This document shows positions 1-9,945 of a stretch of DNA of 64,000 bases, piece after piece; position 1 is the stretch's first letter; each line of letters begins with the position of its first letter. The stretch is from Caenorhabditis remanei (Eukaryota > Nematoda > Chromadorea > Rhabditida > Rhabditidae). The notes under the pieces are model-generated. The model was given only the letters and a program-made list of their open reading frames with translations. It had not been told where the DNA came from and made no database searches. The stretch spans positions 18,288,587 through 18,352,586 of the forward strand of contig NC_071333.1 of the NCBI RefSeq assembly GCF_010183535.1. The letters run 5' to 3'. Position numbers and translations under genes: made by a program.

Positions 1-2227
1 CTCTCTGCCCTCTCTCCTCAGGGTCACTTCCTAATTGACTATTGAATCCTATTTCGGCGTCCCGGTGGTATCTCCTGAAAAACAAACAAAAAATTTACCG
101 AAAAATGTTCAGTATTGGAGGGTAACTTACAATTTGAAGTGCCCTGCAGCAATCTTCTTCAAAATCATGAGCATTTTTCCGTAGGAATCTAATTCAGCAA
201 CCACCTCGAAGTCATCCTCCGACTCCAAACAGCATGGACCAGTGCGGTGTTGCCCATGAAGACTGAAATAGTACTGAGTTTAATTCGGACTAGAATTTCC
301 TAACTTACTCATCAATATGTCTCAAAGCTTTTCTCAAAACACGACGATCCTTATCAACGTATTCTATGATCCGCTGAGCGTTGTTCTCCAGAAAAATGTC
401 ACTACCAATAACACTACATGTATGCATTTCAACATTTGCCATTTGATGACAAATCTCGTCGTTGCGGATCTGAGCTTGCTGGAGACTCTCGTCGAGCAGC
501 ATTCGGGCGGCTGGGCTGGAAGAATGAAGAAAAAATTAAAGCAACATTTTTATGTGAAAACACTTACAGGTCTCCAAACAGTCTACAGATTCTGGCTTGG
601 AGGATTGGCGAGTACATCAATGGAGCGAAGTTGGGAACTCCAAGACGATGAGTCTTCATGGCGTGCAACATGTTGCTGTTCAACCTTAAATAACGTTTTG
701 ATCTATATTCATTTTGATTTGACGGACTTACTCAAAGCTTGACAACTCAAAGTAGGACTTCAACGCTTTGATTGCGCTAGGCCCATCTTTCATCTGCACC
801 TGAAGCACTGCTTCCAGAAGAAACGCTTCGATAACGTCTGGATGGTGTTTTTGAACGAGCTTTGTGTAGTTGAAGATATCATCGAGCTCCAGCTTGCCTG
901 TCGCATCCCACAGATTCTTTTGGATGATGAAGGTAAATTCGTTGACCCATTTTCTGGCTCTCATGGAGCAGTCGATGACGTAAGGAAGAGGCGTCCCCAT
1001 GTTTTCGATTGGGTATCTGAAAATAATTTGCACTTTTTGAATAATTTACCAGATAAAACTCACGGACTGACATAATCTTCTCCGTTGGTATGAATCCACT
1101 CACGCATCGTTTCGTTCAACTTGAACAGGTCGGCATTGGAAGTTTTGCTATATTGAGCAAGAATCTAAAAAAAAACATTGGCTAATTATTCCAAGTTCTT
1201 GAAACTTGAAGCAGCTACTCACCCTCTTCACCCAGCGATAAATGTGGGAGAAGGCGGACGAGAAGTGGAGATCATCCCGTGTTGCGAGCTCAACCGCTTC
1301 GTGGTACGGATCGTTTGGGTGCAATTTCGGATCCTTCGAATACTTGTTCGTATAGAACTCGTCCTCAATTCCAAAGTTGATATCAGCCTGTCCCGACCCG
1401 ATCTGTTCGATAACCGCATAGAAATTCTTGTTGATCTCGCGATAGTCTTCAAACGCATCACGAGTCAACATTCGGTATTCATCCCAGGTGAGTTCCCTTT
1501 CCGTAGACATAAAAAGGTAGAGCCATTCAAAGACGCTGAAAAATGATGTTTTAATAAGGTGTTAAAAACCAACGGTAACCAACTATAGCTTTGCCCGGGT
1601 ATCAAAAAGACCGTAGAACGACCGCTCATGACGCAGGCCAAAATGCGTTTGGAACAGGACTCGGATCAAGTAGAACGTAGCGATCTGTAAGTTTAGTGGG
1701 ATTTATTCAATTACATTGTTATCCATGCATGCGAACCGGGCCAACACGGGGGCGCTTAGCTCGCTTAAAACGAAATACTATGGGCTGAAAAATATTCCAA
1801 AATGTAGATCTCGGCGAGATCTGCGTCTATGACCCACGACGGGTCAGGAGGCGTATCGTTAATGTCCGCGAGCCGGGAAAAAGTGCCAAAATATTCAAAC
1901 ACGGCCAAAATGCTATTCTAGCCAGGCCGGCGGCACATTAACGATTCGACATTCGGTCCGTAGTGAGTTACAGACATAGAACTCGCCGATATTTAAATTT
2001 TGGTATTTTTTCAGACCATAGCATTGCGTTTTAAACGAGTTACGCGCTGGTCAGCCAGTTTCGGCCCGATTTGCAAGTATGAAATTATCTCGAAAAATTT
2101 TCAATTATAAAATACTCACTTTAGTTGGTGTCAACGGTTCTCCAGTCAGGTTTGAATAGACATGACCGAATAGTGAATCCAAGTTTGGGTAGGCGCGTCG
2201 GAAGACAGGACGTGGAGGTTTCTGCAT
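1..2227 (-). CDS. gfi-3: Anaphase-promoting complex subunit 5 (APC5), 5' part
   Basis: Subunit of the APC/C ubiquitin ligase. APC5 is a TPR scaffold protein that helps hold the complex together during mitotic exit. Nine exons are visible: 2120-2227, 1584-1684, 1223-1535, 1064-1164, 732-1016, 568-684, 309-515, 131-262 and 1-74 (partial; the gene continues off the window). All junctions keep one frame with canonical GT/AG. Family marks: an N-terminal LTPTK start of the helical domain; KDGPSAIKALKSYFELS, which matches the APC5 'A-x2-L-x-R-F/Y-F-D' TPR motif; and ESLQQAQIRNDEICHQ, which matches the conserved 'A-x2-AQ-x-R/S-ND-x2-C-x-Q' repeat. Start chosen at 2227 because a TTTTACAG acceptor lies two bases upstream, as for a trans-spliced start. 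The symbol is the C. elegans APC5 name and is assigned by inferred orthology. Intron 1 (429 bp) carries a palindromic repeat. Confidence 0.75.
1730..2083. repeat. GC-rich palindromic MITE-like repeat in APC5 intron 1
   Basis: Two arms are diverged reverse complements: left GCTTAAAACGAAATACTATG near 1763-1782, right the complement of GTTTAAAACGCAATGCTATG near 2017-2036. They share further matches (TCGGCGAG, CTGAAAAATA/CTGAAAAAATA). Base composition is more GC-rich than the surrounding intron. No coding potential. Probably a non-autonomous DNA transposon; superfamily not determined. Confidence 0.6.
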
Positions 2228-2784
2228 TCCTGTAAAAACGTAAAAATATGTTTAAAAAAGTAAAAAATTACTAATTTAATTTAACGAAAAAATTCCATAA
2301 CACGAATCAGGGAAAAATAGAAAAACTAGATAGAAAATTTTTTTTAAATTTGAATTTTCAACATCGGGGCAAGAAATTGATTGACGCGTTCTTTGTGCTG
2401 GCGCATTTTTCGGGGGAAGAAAGCGCAGATATCGGTGAATAGGGGCACTTCGATGGAGAGGCCCGTCGCTCTCCGCCGATCGATGCGGATACTCACCGTG
2501 GTGTGTGGCAACACACAGACACACTCAAACTCACACTCACCGCTCTTTTCTCTTCTCTCGGGCTGCTGGCAGTGGCCGGCCGCTTTTGTTGCGTGGCGGC
2601 CACGGCCACTGCTGCAGATGATGGTGTGTATGAGTTTATTCATATTTTTTCGTTTAGGACAAGTTCCAAAATGTTTTTGACAAATTCAGCAGAGAAAAAA
2701 TTAAGGTTATTCCAAGAAAAAACAAGATGAAAAATGGATTTATTCGACTAAAATCACTATATCAGAAATGTAAGGTTTAACAGA
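2228..2784. other. Intergenic: APC5 promoter side and ShKT gene 3' side
   Basis: No credible gene. The open frames here are CA-rich or GC-rich and lack splice support. Holds a CACACA-rich run near 2510-2540, the inverted repeat at 2569-2612, and a minus-strand AATAAA signal at 2739-2744 that suits the ShKT gene. Confidence 0.5.
2569..2612. repeat. Short perfect inverted repeat upstream of APC5
   Basis: GCAGTGGCCG at 2569-2578 and CGGCCACTGC at 2603-2612 can form a 10-bp GC-rich stem with a 24-nt loop. It lies in the 557-bp gap between APC5 and the ShKT gene, in a stretch with GC content well above its surroundings. Function unknown. Confidence 0.6.
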
Positions 2785-3794
2785 TTAACACAATCCGCAG
2801 GTTTTCGCACAGTAGAGGATTCGTTGAGCATCGGTGTAAAAACTGTTGGTGCAGTATCCACTGGCAGCCCAGGAAGAGCATCTGGAATATGAAAATTAAA
2901 GTTTTCAATAGCAGAAAACTTCAAAATTTACGCAGACGCCGAATCTGTGCAGGTAGACGAGGTGGATGCAGTGGAACTGGAACTTGAAGACGAACTATCC
3001 GAGGAAGAACATAGAGAGCATGTAGAAGCACAGTATTGAGTTTTGATAGCAGTGGTGTAGAACGAAGATGTGCAGAAACCATTGGCAGCCCAGGAAGAGC
3101 AACTGGAATAAAAATGTATAAATTGGAAGTTTTGTAGTAAAAAAATGAAAATAGTTACCTCGAGGATGAATCAGTGCAGGTAGTGGCAGATGTGGTAGCA
3201 GTGGATGTTGAGGATGAGAATGAGGAAGAAGAATCAGAAGAAGATGATGATGATGAGGAATCTGACGATGTCGAAGAATAAGTTGTAGATTCAGTGTTAG
3301 CAGTTGTAGAATCTGATGATGATGTGGTAGCAGAGGAAGAGGATGACGATGAAGAGGAAGAAGACGAGGCAGAAGTTGTAGCACTTGATGATGAAGAAGA
3401 TGAAGAAGAAGATGAACTAGAATCAGAGCACAAGGAGCAAGTAGACGCACAGTATTGGGTTTTCAGGGCGGTTGTGTAGAAAGTAGAAGTGCAAAATCCA
3501 TTAGCAGCCCATGAAGTACAGCTAGAACTGGAATCTGTGCAGGAGGAAGATGAAGCTGTGGTGGAAGAGAAGGAAGAAGAAGAGCACAACCCGCATGACG
3601 ATGCACAGTACTCAGTTTTTTGAGCGGTGGTGTAAAAAGTTGATGTGCAAAATCCGTTTGCAACCCAGTTAGCGCAGCTGAAATGTTTTTCTTTTTTCTA
3701 TTTTTCAGTTGATAACTTACTTGGAAGCAGAATCACTGCATGTTTCAGTACCAGTGATAAGAATAAGGAGGAACGCAATACAGTAGGCACTCAT
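2785..3794 (-). CDS. Secreted protein with four ShKT domains
   Basis: Predicted 286 aa. Exons 3721-3794, 3159-3677, 2932-3102 and 2785-2881 total 861 nt with all phases consistent. The N-terminus MSAYCIAFLLILITG is a signal peptide; an alternative in-frame ATG at 3815 adds seven residues. Four six-cysteine ShKT modules of about 37 aa follow (roughly residues 19-56, 71-107, 192-229 and 250-286), each with C-x-D-x4-5-C-x2-W-x3-G-x-C...Y-C-x3-C-x2-C. The linker between modules 2 and 3 is about 80 residues of nearly pure Ser/Thr, likely O-glycosylated. ShKT domains occur in many nematode secreted and surface-coat proteins; named for a sea-anemone channel blocker, but toxicity should not be assumed. 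Modules 2-4 are much alike (WAANGFCTS), so they probably arose by internal duplication. A minus-strand AATAAA at 2739-2744 follows the stop. Confidence 0.85.
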
Positions 3795-4226
3795 GGTTAA
3801 ACTTTCTCTGTTCATGTTCTGTGACCAGTCGGTCCATCTTTTATTGGAAACAATTCTTGTTTAATCAACTGCTTCACAACTTTGACCTCAAACCTTGGGT
3901 GGCAACTTTTGATGGTTACATGAGTTTAGAACTGGATGAGCTAGATCTTATGAATCATTTAGTTGCTGATCTCAATTAGAAAAGTTGGCAAGTTTTATTC
4001 GAGAACTTTGTTTTGTTGGATTTGAGTTTTAGAACAGCAATAAGTGTTCTACCGTGAGACATGGCTAACTTTTACAGTGCAGAAATATCGAAACTGTGCC
4101 TACTTTTTTACCGACCTTGATTTCTAGAACACCTCGCAGTGAAGTGTTATCTGAAGTGTCTGTCTTTTCTCTCTCAAGTTTTACGTGCGCTGTATTTAAG
4201 TAGGTTGCGCCACTGTTTCAATCGCC
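3795..4226. other. Intergenic, 5' flank of the RNA gene array
   Basis: No gene seen. From about 4065 the sequence is the first copy of a block duplicated at 5485, which includes CTAACTTTT(A/G)CAGTG and GTTATCTGAAGTGTCTGTC before the tRNA. Confidence 0.5.
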
Positions 4227-4299
4227 GCCCGGTTAGCTCAGTCGGTAGAGCACCAGACTCTTAATCTGGTTGTCGCGGGTTCGAGCCCCGCATTGGGCT
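4227..4299 (+). tRNA. tRNA-Lys (CTT)
   Basis: 73-nt cloverleaf. Acceptor stem GCCCGGT/ATTGGGC with two G-T pairs, D arm GCTC..GAGC, anticodon stem CCAGA/TCTGG around the CTT anticodon, and T arm GCGGG-TTCGAGC-CCCGC. CCA is not encoded, as normal for a nuclear gene. A T-run follows (TTATCTTTTTT), fitting Pol III termination. Identical over all 73 nt to the copy at 5654-5726. Confidence 0.97.
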
Positions 4300-4416
4300 T
4301 ATCTTTTTTATTATTTTTTCTACGAAAGATTCTGAAGAGTTTCGTAGTTTGTTCGTTTTATGAAAAAAAATGTGTCCTATTAAGATGTGCACAGAGACAT
4401 ACAAAAGTGTTTTCCA

Positions 4417-4496
4417 AAACAACGGTCAAGTTGGTGCCGATGGGAAATTTCCCCGAAGGGAACACAGAAATGATAACCCACTGACGCCGGACCGAC
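4417..4496 (-). ncRNA. Stem-bulge RNA (sbRNA, Y RNA-like) A
   Basis: About 80 nt on the minus strand. The 5' part reads GTCGGTCCGGCGTCAGTGGG followed by GTTATC, which closely resembles the conserved 5' stem and GUUAUC loop of animal Y RNAs and nematode stem-bulge RNAs. The 3' part ends AACTTGACCG before TTGTTTT; GGTC at the 5' end pairs with GACC at the 3' end. Between them lies a TTCCC-type hairpin (TTCCCTTCGGGGAA). sbRNAs are Pol III products linked to replication initiation and Ro60 binding in other animals. Ends are estimated from the TATA spacing and the T-run, so they are good to a few bases only. Confidence 0.8.
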
Positions 4497-4521
4497 GGTA
4501 AACTGCTGCGGCAAGAGTGCT

Positions 4522-4552
4522 TATATACCAAGTGATAAGCAAGCAGCCGACA
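4522..4552 (-). promoter_or_regulatory. Pol III type-3 promoter (PSE + TATA) of sbRNA A
   Basis: On the minus strand, TGTCGGCTGCTTGC (4539-4552) is followed by TATATAA (about 4522-4528), some 26-30 bp before the RNA start. The same box and spacing precede all the sbRNA genes here, so this is a gene-external PSE/TATA promoter as in nematode snRNA genes. Confidence 0.7.
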
Positions 4553-4939
4553 ATTCTTGACAGTTTGCGTTGGAAGAAATTTCGAAATAGACTTCGGGAG
4601 TGAAAAGGGCGTAGAGGATGGAAATTTGACAATTTTTGTAGCTTTTGATGAAACTCCGATGACAGATACCTAAACCGAAGAGAAAACAAATGTGTAATTG
4701 TTGTGTATAGTATTTTCATACAGTGATATTGAAATAACTTTTGAGACAGGTTGATTTCTGAAATCAAAATTTTGATTTTTGCCTAACAGAATAAAGCTTG
4801 AATTGGATATCGCTGGTGTGTTTCCTTCATCGGAATATATTCTTTCTGTTTTTTTATTTGTATTATCAATTAATTCCCTCATCATGAGTCGTCCGGACCT
4901 TTTATTCTGTATGCAAAGATTTTTTTCAGCAAAATGTTA

Positions 4940-5022
4940 AAAAGTAACGGTCAAGTTGGTGCCGATGGGAAATTTCCCCGAAGGGAACACATGAAAGGAT
5001 AACCCACTGACGCCGGACCGTC
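4940..5022 (-). ncRNA. Stem-bulge RNA (Y RNA-like) B
   Basis: Nearly the same RNA as A (same GGTCCGGCGTCAGTGGGTTA core, TTCCC hairpin and AACTTGACCG 3' strand), with differences limited to the loop and the ends. It terminates at a five-T run. Divergently oriented from sbRNA D, 225 bp between their starts. Confidence 0.8.
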
Positions 5023-5045
5023 GGTGAACTGCTGCGTCGAGTGTT

Positions 5046-5078
5046 TTTATATACCGAGCGCAGGGCAAGCAGCCGACA
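5046..5078 (-). promoter_or_regulatory. PSE + TATA of sbRNA B
   Basis: Minus strand TGTCGGCTGCTTGC at 5065-5078, identical to the box of sbRNA A, then TATATAA at about 5046-5052. Confidence 0.7.
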
Positions 5079-5192
5079 ACTTTTGGCCGATTGCCGGTGT
5101 ATTGCGAAACGAAGAAGGAAATTTGTCTCGTTTCTCTTCACTTCTCTTTCGACGTATTCACACACCGAAGTAGTCCATTTTTAAAGGAAAAC

Positions 5193-5223
5193 GTCCGCTG
5201 CTCCGTTGGCAACGGGTATATAA
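5193..5223 (+). promoter_or_regulatory. PSE-like box + TATA of sbRNA D
   Basis: Plus strand GTCCGCTGCTCCGT at 5193-5206 resembles the TGTCGGCTGCTTGC box of the other three genes. TATATAA follows at 5217-5223, about 25-30 bp before the predicted start. Confidence 0.65.
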
Positions 5224-5246
5224 GCAAATTGGAGTTTCCTACTTTC

Positions 5247-5340
5247 TATCGGTCCGGCGTCTCTGGGTTATCTCTTTGAAGTTCGCTCGGGGGAGAGGAC
5301 TTTTCCATTGACCCTAACTTGATCGTTGTTTCTTGTTTTT
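5247..5340 (+). ncRNA. Stem-bulge RNA (Y RNA-like) D, diverged member
   Basis: Plus strand. Begins ATCGGTCCGGCGTCTCTGGG then GTTATC, and ends CTTGATCGTTG before TTTCTTGTTTTT. The 5' GGTC can pair with 3' GATC (one G-U), keeping the closing stem. The central loop and hairpin (GGGGGAGAGGA region) differ fully from A-C, yet the GTTATC motif and both stem strands are kept. That conservation pattern argues for a functional paralog. The 3' end is uncertain (5332-5340). Confidence 0.7.
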
Positions 5341-5653
5341 GAAGAAGTATTCATCCCAAAATGAACAAAAAATAGAAAGATGATACTGCATTTCAACATA
5401 TGAATAAAATCGGCAAAAATTGAGCATGAAAAAACAGACATTGGAAAAATTATCGTCTCTGACTTGTTCTACTGTATAATTTGTCTAACTTTTGCAGTGT
5501 AGAAGTATCAAAAATGTGAGATCGTCTACTTTTTTTTAACTGACCTTGAAATCTAGAACAGCAGCGACGTGTTATCTGAAGTGTCTGTCGTTTCTCTTTC
5601 TCAAGTTCCGCGTGCGCTGTATTTGTGGAGGTTGCGCTACTGTTTCGATCGCC

Positions 5654-5726
5654 GCCCGGTTAGCTCAGTCGGTAGAGCACCAGACTCTTAATCTGGTTGT
5701 CGCGGGTTCGAGCCCCGCATTGGGCT
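5654..5726 (+). tRNA. tRNA-Lys (CTT), second copy
   Basis: Identical to 4227-4299 over 73 nt, including both wobble pairs in the acceptor stem. Followed by TTATCTTTTTTTTTC, a Pol III stop. Confidence 0.97.
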
Positions 5727-5806
5727 TATCTTTTTTTTTCTTTTTCGGTTTGAAAAATTTTGAAGACCTTTGTGAAAATCAAGCTATTATACCGAGATTC
5801 AAAAAA

Positions 5807-5884
5807 AAACAACGGTCAGGGTAGTGCCGATGGGAAATTTCCCCGTAGGGAACAGAAATGATAACCCACTGACGCCGGACCGAC
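5807..5884 (-). ncRNA. Stem-bulge RNA (Y RNA-like) C
   Basis: Third A-type copy: 5' GTCGGTCCGGCGTCAGTGGG plus GTTATC, hairpin TTCCCTACGGGGAA, and 3' strand CCCTGACCG before a nine-T run. The change in the hairpin loop relative to A (TTCG to TACG) keeps the stem. Confidence 0.8.
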
Positions 5885-6251
5885 GGGTAACTGCTGCGAC
5901 GAGACTGCTTATATACCAAGTGATAAGCAAGCAGCCGACAGTTCTTGACGGTTTGCGTCTAGCTAGAGTGTGTTTCAAAATAAGTTTGAGTTTGAACTTT
6001 GAAACCTAACAATTTGTGTTGTCAATGAAAAAACTTTGATATTGAATGTATCAACGTGGATTCACTGTGTATATTGAAATCTTTGCTATGATACAAAACA
6101 AGAATAAACTCTCCGACATGTAATCAAAACATTACAAAGATGAATGGTTGGAATAATCAGAACTGGTTAATGTTGAGAGCAAATCTCGCCAGCATCATCC
6201 AGTTCCCACGTTTCCTCGCACCGCACAGTCTTGAGTAGTACTTCTTTTGTG
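5885..6251. other. Intergenic between RNA array and the 6252-8879 gene
   Basis: Beyond the sbRNA C promoter (5909-5940) no feature is seen. AT-rich. Confidence 0.5.
5909..5940 (-). promoter_or_regulatory. PSE + TATA of sbRNA C
   Basis: Minus strand TGTCGGCTGCTTGC at 5927-5940, then TATATAA at about 5909-5915, same spacing as for A. Confidence 0.7.
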
Positions 6252-8879
6252 CTATACACTCCAAAAGCATTTGGATGTTGTTTTTGTTGTACCAAATAAG
6301 CTGCAATTAATCTTGAATACTTTTTTAACAACTGAAAAAAGGCAATCACATTTGGCGTATTGTTTGTGGCTTTCGATGACAAAATACGGAGTGATACGCG
6401 AGGTGATTTTGTATTTTCTTGTCTGATAACTATATTTAAATATCAATTCTTCGGTACCAAGGTAGATATCTTGATCTGAAACAATAAACTTTAAAAATCA
6501 AAGAATTGAAAATAATATTAGTCACTTGAGAAAACGTTGGGATAGCTGCAAGCCAAGGCTACAAAAGCAAAAACAATGTTGAATTCGTCTTTTGCATAAA
6601 ATTCCGTTTGGATTCTACAAGCAAGACAGCAAGATGATAATGTTTTAGCATTCGAAGCATCTGTAAAATACTCATTAGTGAGTCAAATCTAAATTTGAAA
6701 AATACCGGAAAATGGGTTAATCCAGGGAGAAATTTTCATGTACCCAAATTCTGTTTTCACGGAAAGGCAGATTAATAGATTTTTTGCTGGTGCGTATTTA
6801 GCTCGCGATATCAGCTCTATCAAAACACCACCAGCTTCTGTCTTACAAACTGCTTCTCCATGATTATTCAAGTGAATGACCGGATTCGAATTGACTGGAG
6901 ACTTCTGATCCGTGCCATTTTCTGAAAGTTTTCATTTTATTATTGACATCTGATTCTCAAAAAACCAAGAAGTTGAATTGAAGCTTTAGGTGGTGCAATC
7001 AGGGAAAACTCATACGTAATATTCCGATTCATTCCAATATTTTTGTTGGTATCTGAGACATCATGTTCCTTTTCATATATTGGCTCTGTGACTTCGTGTT
7101 TTAAGGTTCTTGAATCTTCGTTTTTGCAATGATCGCTATGAGCCCATGATTTTGATTCATATCGTCCTGAAAGATTTGAATTACATAGTTTCCTCGAATA
7201 GATTCACACCTGAATTGTTATATGGATTATATCTTGGTGATTGACGGTTTTGTTCCTGACTTTTTTGATTTTCTTTTTCTTTTTTGTGCGATTGATCCAA
7301 AACTACACTGAAAGGAGTAGAGGTAGCCTCCCTGTCGCCATTTTCTGTATTAGAAAACACGTTATCTATTTTGACTCAAAACACACGACTTACTCATAGA
7401 AGGTTGAGTGTTGCTTTTAAGTATATCCTTTCCGTCATATTGTGGGCAATGCGAAATTGAACTTTTATACATTTCCTTCAGCGTTTCTCTGTTTTCTATG
7501 TAACGAACTGTCACAATTGGACTTCCAAATCTGAGAGACAGGCGACGTCGTGGTTTACCTGACTCATATTTGTAGAGCGCTAAAAATCACCGTGTCATTA
7601 TTGTAAACCGACAATTAGAACAAACCTGATTTTAAAGAGGTAACCTCTCTTTCTGTAGTTTTTTGAGAACAAGCTTCTTGTATATATTTCAACACTTTGA
7701 ATAAATTGTTGTATTTTTCTAAAAGAGTTTATCAATGCTGGGAAATTTCGGTTATTTTTGAAAACTTAAGCTGAAATAATATCAATTACCTTCTGACTGA
7801 TCGGTTGATTTCGGTGGACAACCAAATTGGAGGGGTCTTATGTTTTGTGTGATCTTTTTCGATCCCATCCTTGTACCTGACTCTGGACAGTCATTTTCAC
7901 CCAAGACCTTGCTGTTGAGATACAGTTCAGATGTTTTGGCTTCTATAATTAACATTATTTTTCTTTCAATCAGAAAGATAACTGACCAGAACCATAACAA
8001 CAAGTTTATGATAACTGACCAGAACCATAACAACAAGTTAGTTTATTTGATTTGATTTTTTTTACAAGCGGAAGTTATAAACGCTGCTTGAATATTGTTT
8101 CAAGACATTCCAGTACTTGTGAACTGAAAATGCTGGTGCCATCTTACATAAGTAATACTTACATTAGCTAGCGCCAAGCTGTGTTTTTGATTTCTCTGAG
8201 TTAAAAAATCTGAATATCAAAAAACGCAGTGGAAGACAATTTTTGATTCACGTGGATATAATAATCAACTCAAATGGTTTTTACCTTTTGTAGATTGGAG
8301 AATATGAGAATAAAGCAATGACAAATCTACAGTACCGCTCAAAAGTGTATTAAGTTTTGCCTTTTTCAGTTTAAAATGCACAACCTTGACAGTGTGTCAT
8401 AGTAAAACTAACTGTCTTACAAAATAACTTTTTGTGGGATCAAACAGATTCTATTTTCTTTTATTTAGTAGAACTCTATTTTCGTAGTTGGCGGCTTTTT
8501 TTGTATTGACACTCCCTAGAGAGTTATAAAAATTTTAAGTCAACAGCTTGAATATCACACTATTTCGCAATGAAATGGGTCAATTTGAAAGAGACTACTT
8601 TGTCGATATGTAACTTGCTAGGAAGTGTCCGTCCAAAGAAGTTGCAAACTACAAAAATGGAGTTCTATTCTTAATCTGTTCGATCTCACAGAAAGTTATT
8701 TTGTAAGACAGGGCAAAGCTTAATTTACTTTTGAGCGGTATTGCATCTCGAAAATGGAACAAACTAATAAAAGTGATCAACGTGTATGGTTCAAAAAAGT
8801 TATAAATAAATCCAAGTCATATTTTGTTGATGGCTCGATGAAAACATTATCCATATAATGATAACATACCTGCACTCAT
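6252..8879 (-). CDS. Unknown nematode protein, 450 aa, nine exons
   Basis: Exons 8870-8879, 7790-7942, 7626-7718, 7394-7579, 7210-7344, 6966-7166, 6706-6921, 6526-6660 and 6252-6475 sum to 1353 nt. Every internal junction is phase 1, and the frame stays open to TAG at 6252. The regular phase and open frame are strong support for a real gene, although no family is recognised. The protein starts MSAEAKTSELYLNSK. Residues ~55-150 are charged and may be helical; the middle is low-complexity (Lys/Gln/Asn-rich). The C-terminal ~200 residues look globular, with a Cys-rich stretch (SSCCLAC) and conserved-looking hydrophobic strands. The tiny first exon and the 927-bp first intron are the least certain part. 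That intron holds a MITE and a 33-bp tandem duplication. Confidence 0.55.
7977..8042. repeat. 33-bp unit, two tandem copies
   Basis: The unit starting GATAACTGACCAGAACCATA occurs twice head to tail with about one mismatch at the end, inside intron 1 of the 6252-8879 gene. Confidence 0.9.
8330..8744. repeat. R1-family palindromic MITE, copy 1
   Basis: Ends are inverted (TACCGCTCAAAAGT near 8333 and its complement near 8737) and the body is a long imperfect palindrome with TGTAGTTTGCAAC/GTAGTTGGCGGC arms and a TTGCTAGGAAGTGTCCGT centre. Related copies occur at 35640, 36640, 41009, 48421, 59370 and in the loop of the 22-kb fold-back element. Sits in an intron. Confidence 0.75.
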
Positions 8880-9682
8880 TGTTCTTTTGTCATCAAAGTC
8901 CACGGTTCCGATAGATCTGCAGAACTTTAATCTTTATTTAGAGAAAGCCACTGGAGAATCAGAATAAGTAAAAGGAAAGTTCAGCAAATAGGATAAATCA
9001 TCAAAACAAAAAAACAAGCGTGAGGGAAGCTAGAATGTCTAATTTTTCACCATCCAGTAGACATAATTATCGTAATGCGAGTATTTTTTAAATCAGTCAG
9101 TACCTCTAACTTACAAAAGCCGCATTTTTCTTTGGGATCCAATAATACTGACTGCGAATGGTTGCATCGTAGACCTATACAGTACACAGACTACATTGCC
9201 CTGTTTTGAAAATGGGAATCGCAACAGTGAATCAATAAAGACAAAACTGACCGGGATCTGTTTTCACATTCTTAACATTAAATTAACACTCTTCAAATTA
9301 TTCAACCGATCTAACAACTAGCTCCAAAAAACATCGCACTTCACACATTTCAATTTCAATTACGTGATGTAGTGTTATCAAAAAAATTTCCGCCTCTTTT
9401 TCTTGTTAAACAAAACGTCTATTTTCAAAAAAGAATTATGTCCTCAACATTAAATTTGACATTTTCTTTCAAGGGAAAGATGAGAAAAACCCACTCAATG
9501 TTTTCAATTATGATGAAGGTTGTGCAAAATGTATGAAGCATATTTGAATATTTGATGGTAATTGAATGAAAAATGAAGAAAAAAAAGAAAAGCGGTCGAA
9601 ACAAAAACAATGAGTTTTACGTGGGAGGGTATTGTCCCCAAGTCTTCAGGGTGCAACGTAATATAAAAGGTGTCATATTTAC

Positions 9683-9945
9683 TAGGGAATGATCCGGACG
9701 TATTTCGGGCTTTTGAAATAAGACCTGCATGGTGGATAGTTTAAAATCTGAGGACCACGAAACTGTTTTCAAATTTTGCAAAACGCTTCTAATAATCGGG
9801 ACAACTGAGCTTAAAGTTGTAGTACTGAGATTTCACAAAAACCGGAACAACTTTTTTCGTAGAAACGTTCTGCAAAATGCTTTTTGTCGATATATAATTT
9901 AACCCAGATCTCCGAAATACGTCTGGATCACTCCGTAGTTAGCAC
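9683..9945. repeat. Small palindromic MITE-like element (R4)
   Basis: Left end GTGATCC-type sequence AATGATCCGGACGTATTTCG near 9687-9706; right end carries its inverted counterpart (CCGAAATACGTCTGGATCAC near 9914-9933). About 260 bp, no coding capacity. Confidence 0.6.

Larger units (their letters stand above)
4065..4552. repeat. Duplicated tRNA-sbRNA block, copy 1
   Basis: Contains the tRNA-Lys (+) and stem-bulge RNA A (-) plus their flanks. It matches 5485-5940 in order and orientation, including the flanking sequence well outside the RNA genes. The duplication was therefore of a whole tRNA-sbRNA unit rather than of the single RNAs. Confidence 0.75.
5485..5940. repeat. Duplicated tRNA-sbRNA block, copy 2
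   Basis: Second copy of the block at 4065-4552, with tRNA-Lys (+) and sbRNA C (-) in the same relative arrangement. Flanks are diverged more than the RNA genes. Confidence 0.75.
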
